A DNA stretch of 64,000 nucleotides from positions 25,435,352-25,499,351 of the forward strand of contig NC_037638.1 in assembly GCF_003254395.2 (NCBI RefSeq). The letters run 5' to 3'. The notes under the pieces were generated by a model, which was not told where the DNA came from, made no database searches, and was given only the letters and a program-made list of their open reading frames with translations. The DNA comes from Apis mellifera (lineage: Eukaryota; Arthropoda; Insecta; Hymenoptera; Apidae). Of this stretch, positions 12,663 to 24,400 are shown one piece after another; positions within the stretch are counted from its first letter, which is position 1, and each line of letters opens with the position of its first letter. A program made the translations under genes and the position numbers.

Positions 12663-15600
12663 GAAATTCGTGTGCCTTGAAATTTCTATGATTAATTATA
12701 GATCACTTTTTGATTAATTTGTGTAATCTCGTAGAGATAGAAACTTTTAACTTTTTTTTTTTCTTTAGCCAAAAAATGGTCCCCGTTCATAACGGATAGA
12801 AATTTCTCACATGAATTTTATTCGGTGTGTGCATAATGCAACTTTGAATTAATGTTTTCACACCGACATTATCGAACCGATCCTTATCGAATTTATTTAT
12901 TATTCTATACACGTGAGGAGTGATTATTGATTATAGATATTGATACTATTTTCTAGATACGTAGGTAAACGATCGCTACAGCATTGAATTATTTTCTAGT
13001 TGCAAAAGCATCGTCATCTTCCTCCGTCAAGAAGTCTCAATCATTACAACAAACTGCCGAAAATTATTCTCACGACGACAGGTATGTGTTTTTTTTTATC
13101 TTTTCTCTTTCTCTTTCCTTCTGATATATTCCCTTTCAAAAATTGTTAATTAATCAAAGAAATTGGTTAAAAAGAATCTCCAACTCTTACGAATCACGTA
13201 AATTTAAAAAGATGATCAAAATAAGTTTCCTATCAATTTATTTATACAATTGAACGCATTTGGAACAAGAAGAATAGAATTGAATAAACTGATTCATTCT
13301 CCTCGAGAATTATTATTCTTTTCTCTCATCGAGGATATGATCGCTGTAACGACGATCGAAAAAATAGAGGCAATGAAAAAAGCAAGATTTTTTTTTTTAC
13401 CTTACCATTGTAGTAGGATATGGGTCGATTCCGAAGCGTGTAATCGGCGTATTGCCGCGTTCACACGAGTTAATCGCACACCCATTACGCTTCTCTTACC
13501 ATTATTTCCCTACACCTTCTCTTCTGACTCACCATCACTTCTCACAGACGAGCGGGGAGCGAAGAAAGCTTCGTGGTCCATCGCGGAAAAGGCATTCCTA
13601 CGTTAAGCTCCGTGGCGGACGAGAAATCCGTGACCAGAGCGGACGCCGCTGGCCGGCCGAGCAACTGGGAAGATCAGAGGAGAAGCTCGTACGCTGGCCG
13701 ACGATCCAGGCGTAACAGCGTTTCGGACGACTCTCAGTTGACAATAGAGAACTTTGGCGGATCCCAGGTGAGGGCGAAGCGTGTAACGAGAAATCGAAAG
13801 AGTGAAAAAGGACGATGGAATGATGATCGGGTGATTTGTTCGTGCAGGATAATTTACACAACTTCGGCAGAAATCCAGACAAGGAGGTCGGGGCGCACAT
13901 CGGGAAAAGGAGCACCACGGAGCCGACGTTACCGGCGAGATCGAGCGTTCAGGACGTGTATGGTAGCGGGGTGCAGCACATTTTGTCGGACAACGGATAC
14001 GACAAGGAAGAGCCGCCAAGATTGAGAAGGCAGACGTCCAACTCGAGCTTGGACAACGTCGCGCTCAAGCAAATTTTACATTCCAGCGAGAACGTCAATT
14101 CGGAAGGTGACACGTCCAAATTGGCCAGCTTCGCGAATCTGAGCAGGCAAAGCTCGGAGAAGGGGATCAACTTGACGTACACGGAACAGGATCGAGATGA
14201 CGGGAAATCGAATATGTCCGGTAAGAAGTTTGGCCAGACGAATGGTAATGGGAACGGTAATGAGAAGAAGACTACGTTCGCCACTCTGCCGAACACGACC
14301 ACGTGGCAACAGCAGAGCAGCCAGCAATCCCAACAGGTGGAACAACATTCTGTTGGTATGTTGCGTTTATGTTGTATTTACGTTATATTGCGTTTTTTTT
14401 ATATTTCGATGATACGAACGATATAATCATATCCGGCAGATGAAAACGGTGGTAACACCATTATGGCCTCGCAACTGAATAACATTAGATTGAAGCTGGA
14501 GGAGAAACGTCGGCACATAGAGAACGAGAAGAGGAGGATGGAGGTCGTGATGTCGAAACAGCGTCAAAAAGTTGGCAAGGCTGCGTTCCTGCAAGCTGTC
14601 ACGAAGGTAAAATTCGTGATTACGCTCAAAAAAAAAAAAATGATGGCGATCACATCTCGTCATGTTTTCCATTTTTGAACTCCTCACTATCAGAGATTCA
14701 GCCAGATCATTTTCATGGCCTCTTTAATGATTTGTTTCATTTATCGGCGGAGTGATAAGGATGTAAATGTTTTTCAAGAATGAATCTTTTTAAAGGAACG
14801 AAACAGAGCATTGAATATAAGCCATGAGGTATTTAGCCACGGGTGTTTAGTATAGAGCAATGCATAATTAATATTTAATAATTGTATCGAAAATCGAACA
14901 GTTTCTTTTTCTTCTGCAGAAGAAGTTTTCTTAGATTCACGAGCAATTCGATATTTATTGTTTATATTATTGCCTATATATCGTTTTATTTTTATTTCAT
15001 ATCTGGCTGTATTATTATATTCGATTATTTTAAAGTAGCGTGCAAGTGAGTTTGCAAAAATAATGTTTTTATTTCAGGTAAATGCCGCATATTTTTTCGA
15101 TATTTGTTCATCTTTTTCTTTCGTAACATAATTATATATATATATATGTATATATACACATATATATTTATATATATATATATATATCTCATTAGCTTCT
15201 AAAATAATGAATCTTTGTGTGTAGTTTGCAAATGTGATATAATCTTGATGCCTATTACGGTTAATGCAGATAATCTTTATTGCCAGTTATATTATTATAT
15301 TATTGTAATTTGTAATTGTTTTTCTTTCTCATCTTTCAGCTGTACTTGGTGGTAAGTGCATGCTGACATGATCAAGTTTTATTGTTACAGAGATACAGAA
15401 TTGAACGTAGACTATACACTTTGTACAATATAGACTATCAATTCCTTGGATGCCACTCTCGTTTTCCGCTTTATATACTCTGTGTTAATAAAGAAAGATC
15501 TCTAAACAATTACTGTGAATATATTAAATAACTGTTTAAATTAATATGGTGACGGTATGCATGCTTTATATATTAGTAATTAGTAACCGAGCAACTCAAA

Positions 15601-18600
15601 TTGATTTATTCTTTATCTATTGATAATAATAATAATAAGTTTAGGAAAAATAAAAGAATTTTTAGAATTAAAATTAAATTGTAACGATTGTAGTTCCTAG
15701 TAAAAATATTAAAAATGATAATAAAAATGCTACATTCCCTTTCCAAATTTTTCAAAATAATCGGATAAAGAAGTTATTTATTTTAGTTGAAAAAGATTAG
15801 ATATTACGAAAGTTCTATTATATTTTTTTTTTTTAAAGAATTACTAAGTCGTATAAATAGTGAAGAAAGCCATTGGCAATGAAGTATTTGCAAGTATTTG
15901 AATTGGCTTTGGCATTTAGTGCTTGAATGTAACGTATACTTGGCCGTGAAGAAGTCCGACCATGGTGTGGTGGTTGATGACATATTGGACTCGGTATATG
16001 CGGACTCCAAGTACTTAACAAGGCACGGTGCTTGGGCTGGTTGCAGGGTAAGGTTAAATCTCCCTCTTCATCAACGTCTGGGGGGGACAGTCCGGCTGAA
16101 ATTGGTCCCCCCACTTCTGTAACCTCCGGATCTTCGGGGGAGACCCCGACAAGTGTTTCCGAGACGACCCCTGTAACCCAACAACCCTCTCAAGAAAAAC
16201 CACAGAGACCCTTCTCGCTCAAGGTACGATATTATACAACAATGTTCCTGTAGATGAACATTTGAAAGAGAAATATTTGCTGATTTGTCTAGCAATTTAC
16301 ATACATAGCTTATGTATGGCTTCTAGACATTTGTTAACTTCTTTTTTACCTTTGCTTTTACGAATATATTGTTAAAGTTTATATGGTTACTTATTTTTAA
16401 TTCTTAATATATGAAATACATAAGGAGCAATAATAATAAATGCCTTGATGTATTGCAAGTAAGATAGAAAATGTGCTTTCTTTTCTTTTGATCAGAAAAT
16501 GATTTCGGTTGAATCTTTACTTTTATTTATTTATTTATTTTTTTTTTTTTTAACAATGAATGATTCTTATGCTTCTTGTTGCTTACATTTAGTCATAGAG
16601 GAAAACGAAACAGTCCCAATGCATTCTGTGGTCTTTGATCAAATTTGCTACTGTGTTCCCGTATTTTAATGCAATCTCTTGTACAATATCGCTCTCGGAA
16701 CGCATGATGGTACAGTACTAAACACTCCCTGGACAAAAATCTATAGAGATATGTTTGGGATTTTATTTAAAATTATATTATTTGTGGTGGCGGTTTTTTA
16801 CACTTGTGTTCTAAACATATTTTAATACAAGAACATTAACAACAAAACCAAACTTATACTGTAATACATATGTAATCTGTATGTATGAGAATATATTTTT
16901 AATTGGATTGATCTATTGTTATATATGTATATCTTTATCTGAGTAGCTAAATGTAGACATTGGTCTGTGTTTATTGTAATTTAATCTATATCACTTTAAA
17001 GGAAAAATCGTATTTAATGACAAGTTTAGCATAATTATAAAGAAATAAAGATTCGTATATTGATTCTAAATTTTAGGTCAACATCGTGGATCTATAATTT
17101 AAATAATCATCAAAAAAAATAATATGCTATTATTTATATGCATTGATCTTCTATTTATCTGTACATCTACAAGTAGATTAGATATTTATAACAGAAATGT
17201 TTAAAATGTACATTGTATTATAAATTTATCATTAATTATTAAAAATAATATTAAAAAGTAAAAATAATCAAAAGTAATTCAATGTACCTGTAGGTGTACA
17301 TTAAATTAAAATTATCAGTGAACATTCCCTTGACAATTCTGTACAATCATTCAATATTTATACTGATGACTGTAGGAAATTAGTGAAGATGTTCGAGATG
17401 TTGAACATAAATGGTTGGAACATGACGGAAATGCGCCATTTATTGAAACAAGACGTACTCCAGATATTGAGAACATGGATATTGAACAGTATCATCAATC
17501 CATATCACAGTCAGTATCCATTTATATTTTATGATATATAAAAATTTGATTTTTCAAAGTTTATTGAATGGGCTTCAATTTTTCTACAGAATGAATAACA
17601 GTCTTAGTGAAATTCAAGCTGACATACAACGTTTAGCAAATCAGCAAAATCAAATACAACAACAGCATCTAATGACCCAACACCAACAACAAATGCAACA
17701 ACAACTTCAGCAATTGCAAAGTCTTAGTCAGCAACATATGCAAGTATGTATTATTTTTGAATTTCTTATATTGATTTATTTTATTCTAATGTAACATTTA
17801 TTTTTTTATTTTCCTTTATTGTTTAGAATTTCGGAATGGCACCTATAAATCCATTATCATCGAAATTACAAGATACTCAACAATCCCAATTCTATTTACA
17901 TGATCAACCTCAATTACAAAGACGAATGTGGGGTCAACCACCTTCGACACAAAGTTTAGCAAATGAAATGGCTGCTGTGGGTTATCAACAACCAATAGAT
18001 CCTCGATATGGAACTCAACCAACAGGTATGTATATTTTAATAAATTAGTATTTAATCATTGTTGATTTGATCATTAATAATTAATAAATTCATATACAAT
18101 CATTAAATATATACATATATTATAGTTTTGATATAAATATTTTAAAATTTTCTTTAGCTTACCAACAAGATTTGCGTTTATATCAAGATACACGGAATTG
18201 GGGAACACTTCCACCTCAACAAAAAGGATTTGTTTTGCATGATAATCAAGAATCAAGGTATCTTAATGGTGGAGATCATAGTCTTTGTAATAATCAAATG
18301 AGCCATTCTGGTTCTACATATCCATCATCTGCATCTATCTTCAATCAAACACCACCATCTTCTGCTAGTCCACAACATCGTAATGCTGTGAGTATAATAA
18401 TCTTTATTTATTTTATTTGATCATAGAAAGCAAAAAATAAAAATTTATTTTTTTTAGTTATTATTTAAATCCTAATTTTATTTATAAAAATAATATAAAA
18501 ATATGATTTATTTATTTATATTTATTTATACATTCATTAATGAAATTTTATGAAATTTTATTTTTTAAGTATTATTTTAAATAAAATTTATATTTTAAAC

Positions 18601-18628
18601 ATAAAAAAGAATAAGAATAAAAAGGAAC

Positions 18629-18682
<54 letters not shown>

Positions 18683-21454
18683 ATAATATTAATAATATTA
18701 AATAAAAAAGAAATCACGTTTAAGGATTGTATATCGTTCATTTTTTTTTTTTTTTTTTTTTGGTCAATTAGGTAGTAAATGAATTGCTTGATATATATAT
18801 GCAAGCAACTGTCATGGAACCAGTTAGTGATGTAATGCACATTTATAGATACTCTTTTCATACTCAGTATAGCAGACGCTACTTGAAGTTTCGACGTTTG
18901 TCTTTTATCTCATAATTATTTCCATTTTTTTCTTAAATTACACAGATATATTTTAAAAATGCAGTTTTTTTATTCGTCGAATTTTATTAATTCGTGTAAT
19001 TATCATTATGAGGTTCGTGTATTTTGTGTATTTATTTATTTATTTATTTATTCGTATATTTATTCGTGTATTTATTTATTTATTGTGTATAATTGTTATA
19101 ATACATATATATCGTTATAATATATATATTATTTATGTTATTGTATTATTTTAATATTTTATATATTTATTTCATTTTTAATTTTTTAAGGTTCATCGAA
19201 TAAGTCAGTTAATGAGTGAAAGTCCCGAACCAAAAAGGCCAACTGTACATCATATACCAATTAAATGTGAAAGCCCTACCGAAAAGCGACAAATTACTGC
19301 GTTACATGCACCGGTTCCAGCTCCGCCTGTAGATGACATGAAACCTCAGAATATATCATTTATCGGTAAGAATTCTTTTTTTTTTTCTTAATAAGAATTC
19401 TTTTCTTCATTTAAAAACATATCATAGTATAAATATTTTCAAGGAATTCATTACATTTATTGTTTTGTTCTCATCCTCTTTTTCTTCATTCATACATATA
19501 TTTTAAAGGAAATGATGATGAGCTTACACAAGGTATAAGAGGTTTAAACATCACGTCTGGCAGCCGTACATATAGAATTCCATCACCAACTAGACCTTCA
19601 ATATCACGTAATTCATTTCAACCTCATCCATCATTAAGAGAAGCTACACCATCTCCATCAGGTACACCAGAAGTAACGCCTCTAGATCCAACAGATGCTG
19701 GTGAGAAAGGATTTTATATTTGTTTCGACAATGACGCACCGAAAAAACCAAAACCGACTCTCAGAGTGAAAAGAACATCTCCGAAAAAGGTAAGTATATA
19801 CAATGTTTTTTAAATTTTTAGAATTATTCGGATTAGGAAAAAAAACATCAATTTTTTTTTCTTTTTTTTTTTTTTATAGGAAAGAAGTGTATCATCGTAC
19901 GTTGAAAATGAAGATTTTACGATGCGTCCTGATTCGCCTTCTGCTATTGCTATTGATAGACAAAAGCAACTGGAAGCTCAACGAGATTTAGATCGAGAAA
20001 AACATCAGATAGATGAGAGAGATTTCCAACGACAAGAAATTAGAGACAAAGAAATTCAGAGGGAAGGAGAAAGAGAAAAACAAAGAGAACGACATGATAT
20101 CACTGGAGAAAATCGACAATCTGGAGTCGGTTTAATAATTGGAAATCAATTAGCAAATCCTGATCCTGTAAGATTATGTGACAAATATTATTAATTTCAT
20201 AATTTCTTTTCGTTTTATCTAACTGATATATTTTTATAGAATTCTCTGGACGAAATGGAACGAAAAAAAGAACGTATAATGCTATTGTCATTGCAAAGAA
20301 GACAACAGCAAGAAGAATTGAAAGAGAGGAAGGAAGCGGAAGCTCAAGCTCGACGAGAACAAGAGAAATTAAAAGCAGAAGAAAGAGCTCGTAAAAAAGA
20401 AGAAGAAAGGCAACGAAGAGCAGCTATTTTAGAACAACATAAAGTAAAGAAGGCAATAGAAGAGGCAGAAAGAGAAGTGAGTTTTTTTTATAGTTTATTA
20501 ATTATGATATTTTAATTGAATTAATCAATATTAAACATCATTATTATTTAGGGTAAGGTTATCGATAAGGAGCTTCTCAATGCAATAAAACCAACAAAAT
20601 TGCGTAATAAGACTGCGACTCGACCACGACCCAAAACAATTCACGTTGATGCTGGTACAGAGTTGGATTCTGGGGCCCTTACGCCAAGTCGTGGAAAAAA
20701 GGGTTCTTCTTCCAATTTAAGCACAGGTATGACAATATATTTAACATGATTCGATAGTGACATAATTATTCATTGCAATGATTAGTGTTTCTTGGAGATT
20801 AATTATTGTCACATAAAAAAGTCGAGGAAGATACAATATATAATAAAAACAATACTTATATTCTAATATACCACGTATAAAGTATCTCCAAGATAACAGT
20901 TACCACTGCTATCGTATCAAGTGTATTCCTTTGTTATAATCTTCTAATAGTAATACTTTCTCAGTGTTGTAATGTAATTGCATTCAGTTTTTGCATGGCA
21001 AAAATTCAAATCGGAAAAATTTAATTTTTTTTTTTTTAGTAACGCCATATTTTTTTTATATTAATTTTTTCATTGTGGTTTTCTTTTGTTTTATGAGATC
21101 TCACCCAGTCACAATTCTACAAGCTCAAAATTTTCTCGCCTATACTAGTTTATTTCGTCGTTTCAAGACGGAAATTTTTGCATAATACAAATTAATAAAA
21201 ATCTCATACATTTCCTAGACTCCCATTTGAATAAACTAGATTGGTTAAGAAAATTCGAGCTGATTGTTTTGCACTAACACACTTACTGTAGCGTCGCTGA
21301 CTTCCCCGACGATGAGGCGAGACTACTACCGAGGCTCGCAGGACAGTCTCACTGCTGCCCATTTCGATGAACGACGTTCCGGCCCTCTTTATCGGGGCGG
21401 CAGTCTCAGGGGTATGCACAACACACACTCTCTGACTCGCATAAATATTTAAAA

Positions 21455-21492
<38 letters not shown>

Positions 21493-24400
21493 GTATATAT
21501 ACGTATATATTTATTAGATTTACATAAGAAGAAACATTATAAATATATAAAAAGTTAAACAAATATTAAATTATTAAATGTTTTTTTTTTTTTTGGTTAT
21601 TAACTGATTGGAGTGGTTATAACTACATGCTAATTTCTAATATTTAAAATGATGAAATTTTATGATATTATGTTTGATGTTATATTTAATATAAAAAATA
21701 TGCGCGCACAAATATGTTAAAATATAAGTAGGATTTTTTTAAAAACGTTGAATGATATATTCAATATTTTCTTCAAAATTATTAATTTTTAACGTGTGAA
21801 TGATCTATATTATAGCACTTTTTTTTATTTACGATTTTGCATGCTTCAAATTTATTTACTATCTATATTTATTAGTGTAATGTGGTAGCATATTTTTTAA
21901 AAATATACGTAGTGTTTTTAGTATCACATCCTGGAGAGGAACTAACTGATTGTAATAGAGGTACCCTATTTTAGTATCTTCCGTAGATTCACCCGACGAT
22001 GGTAGAGGTTCCTCGCCTTGTCGAAGTATGAATCAACTTGGCCGACGTGGTTCCTACAAAACATCTAGAGGTGGGTTGATTATTATTTATAGAAAGAATG
22101 CCTTAAATCATATATTCCTTAAACGTTTGGCTTGATGAAAGTAGACTCGTTGCAGGATGTATCACTATGGTATGGGCAGCTACGTATGAATCTTACAATG
22201 TTGAATATTTCATTAGCATTTAATTATAATTCTTCAAATTACCTAAGTAAGGTTACTTAAGGGTATGATTCTTTATTTTTAAGTAGCGCCTTATAGTAGA
22301 AATCTTTCAGTTGGAACGCAACATTGTTCTGCACCAACCTGCACCAGCTACCTTGAATTTTTGATGTTCCTAATGGACATGGCTCGTAGTTAGACTCTGC
22401 CCCTGATGCAATGACGTACGATTGAAGCATCCCCTACTAAATTAATCTTTGATCGTACATAGCGTTTGGAATGTAACAAGGTAAACATTGCATTATTGCA
22501 GATGTGCAGGAGCCTCAGCAACAGGTTAGAGGCAGGCCTAAATACCCGAGTTACGAAAACTTTAAGGGGAGAAAGTCTAATTCCTTGATGAATTTGTGTG
22601 GTAAGAAGCACCAGTGACTTGGAATACGTTTAATCCCCCCTTTTTATCGTGCAACAATATATTTTACGTGTCCCGTACACTGTTCCAATTTTTTGTAGGC
22701 TATATAGCACGTAGTCGCATGGTGGCAGATCGGAGCACAGGTGGCAGTGATATACTTACACGCATACACCAACAGCACATTGTTTATATGTGTATATTCG
22801 AAATTCTATCTGCTACGTTTATATTTTGTTTCTTTAATCGTAAGCAATAATACGTAAAATGCTGCTTTTTCTCTTTTTATTTTGATTTTAAATTGTTCGT
22901 ATTTTTTCCAGTAGGAAATGGAATTTCGATTTTCATTCACAGGATAACTCATTTGCCGCAGTAGATGAAATTAAGTTGAAGCTTGGTTGGGCTTATTGTT
23001 GTACAGCACTGGTTATGGGTACCGATATTTTCAATGTTTTTCAGATTATTGTTGGTGGTTCCAGTTTTCCATTTTAATAACCTTTCACTCTGACTCACAT
23101 TTAGGTCCTGTATCATACGATTATCCCATCATTTATGTTGAATATGTATTTGTTCTCCTCTCTATTTTTATTTCCAGGTATTATGGTAATACAGCATAGT
23201 AAATTCATCTGGGCGATGAGCATTATATACTTTTCAATAGAACTCATAATAAACGCTGCACTAGTTAATACATTTATTAACGCATTTAACTATTACTATC
23301 GTTAGATGAATTTGTTATGCTTTGTCCGCCTAAGATCGCAAAATTATCATTAGTAATCATATATATTTTAATACAAATGAATCTGTCCACTGTTTTACGT
23401 GTTACAAAATATATTAGATAAAATAGTACCCGAGTCAAAAAAGTCAAAATTTATTAACAATTTTCAAAATTCCTGATAAATAGTTCCTTAGATCGTCTTA
23501 GAATAACGAAAAGCTTCCATTGTTTTGTTTTTTTGAACAAATTAGACGGTATAGAAACAAAAAAATACATTTTAATCCTTAATCGTTGTTGATATGATAT
23601 ATCAATATTTTTTTAATAAGTTTTTAATTGGACGCAAGCTATGAAGATGGATATTCTTGAAGGTCCTTCGTAAGTCTAACAAGTGACTAATATCTCACAG
23701 TCTATATCAGGGACTAACCGATTAGTAATTAATAAAATGACTCAGTTCAGAATCCTTTTGCTTGGATGGGTATAAACGTTTTATACATTGGACTTATCGT
23801 TGAAAAATCGTATCTCTTTGTTTCGTGGACGGACACGTACGTTCGAGTCTCTCTTTTTTTTTATTTCTATCTTCATATATCGAGCTTGCGTTCGCAGGTT
23901 CGAGTAGTGATCAAGACGGTATGATGTGTCGATACACAGATACGGACAGCGGACTAGGCAGAGCCACACCTCCAAGGAGAGCGCCGAGTCCAGGGATGGG
24001 TAGCATGAGGCATCTTCCGTCACCATCTGGGCCTGGCTCTTTACCTCCCGGTTTGATGACCAAGAGACGAGTATTCGATGATGGTAGCAGCGACATCAGT
24101 AGCACGCCAAGTTCAATGATGGACTATAATGGTGAGGAAATTTAATATTAAACTTGAAATTTTAATTATTTAATTTTAAAGGAATGGATAGTTATAGTTT
24201 GAAATTAAATTAGTATTTAATTAAATAATTATATTTTGATAAAATTTTATAAACTTTATTCTTTCTCTTAATAGGTCCAAGATTGTATAAGCAACCGACG
24301 ACTAAGTCAAACCGCGGTATTATGTTAAATGCTGTGGAATATTGTGTGTTTCCGGGTACGGTGAATAAAGAAGCGAAAAGAAGAGTTCTGGATGAAATTG

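Larger units (their letters stand above)
14607..16046 (+). other. Patronin intron with microexon candidate and GC-rich island
   Basis: AT-rich intron with a (TA)n tract at about 15132-15187. It contains a candidate 12-nt exon at 15340-15351 with near-consensus splice sites. It also contains a GC-richer, non-repetitive stretch at about 15917-16046 with one open frame on each strand. The acceptor at 16045-16046 is preceded by a good branch-point match (TACTTAAC, about 16013-16020). Confidence 0.65.
18388..19190 (+). other. Patronin intron with (TA)n tract and cassette-exon candidate
   Basis: The intron contains a (TA)n microsatellite at 18632-18680 and a T run at 18741-18760. The T run directly precedes a candidate 60-nt phase 0/0 exon at 18772-18831. 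The remainder is AT-rich with TTTA repeats around 19030-19085. Confidence 0.6.

Noticed and set aside
15061..15085. TTTTTATTTCAG immediately followed by GTAAAT, resembling a zero-length exon or recursive splice site
   Set aside because: The intron is only 1.4 kb, and recursive sites are typical of very long introns. The donor half is weak.
16591..16670. Open stretch IEENETVPMHSVVFDQICYC after a TTTAG
   Set aside because: Wrong phase for the flanking Patronin exons (both phase 0), and no good donor.
22311..22393. 27-codon open frame after a strong CTTTCAG acceptor (VGTQHCSAPTCTSY...)
   Set aside because: Phase fits, but the only in-phase donor is poor (GTAGTT), followed at once by a stop. 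Not recognisable, so left as unproven.
23104..23202. Possible exon GPVSYDYPIIYVEY and an 8-nt GTATTATG segment
   Set aside because: End phase does not match the next exon; likely chance.
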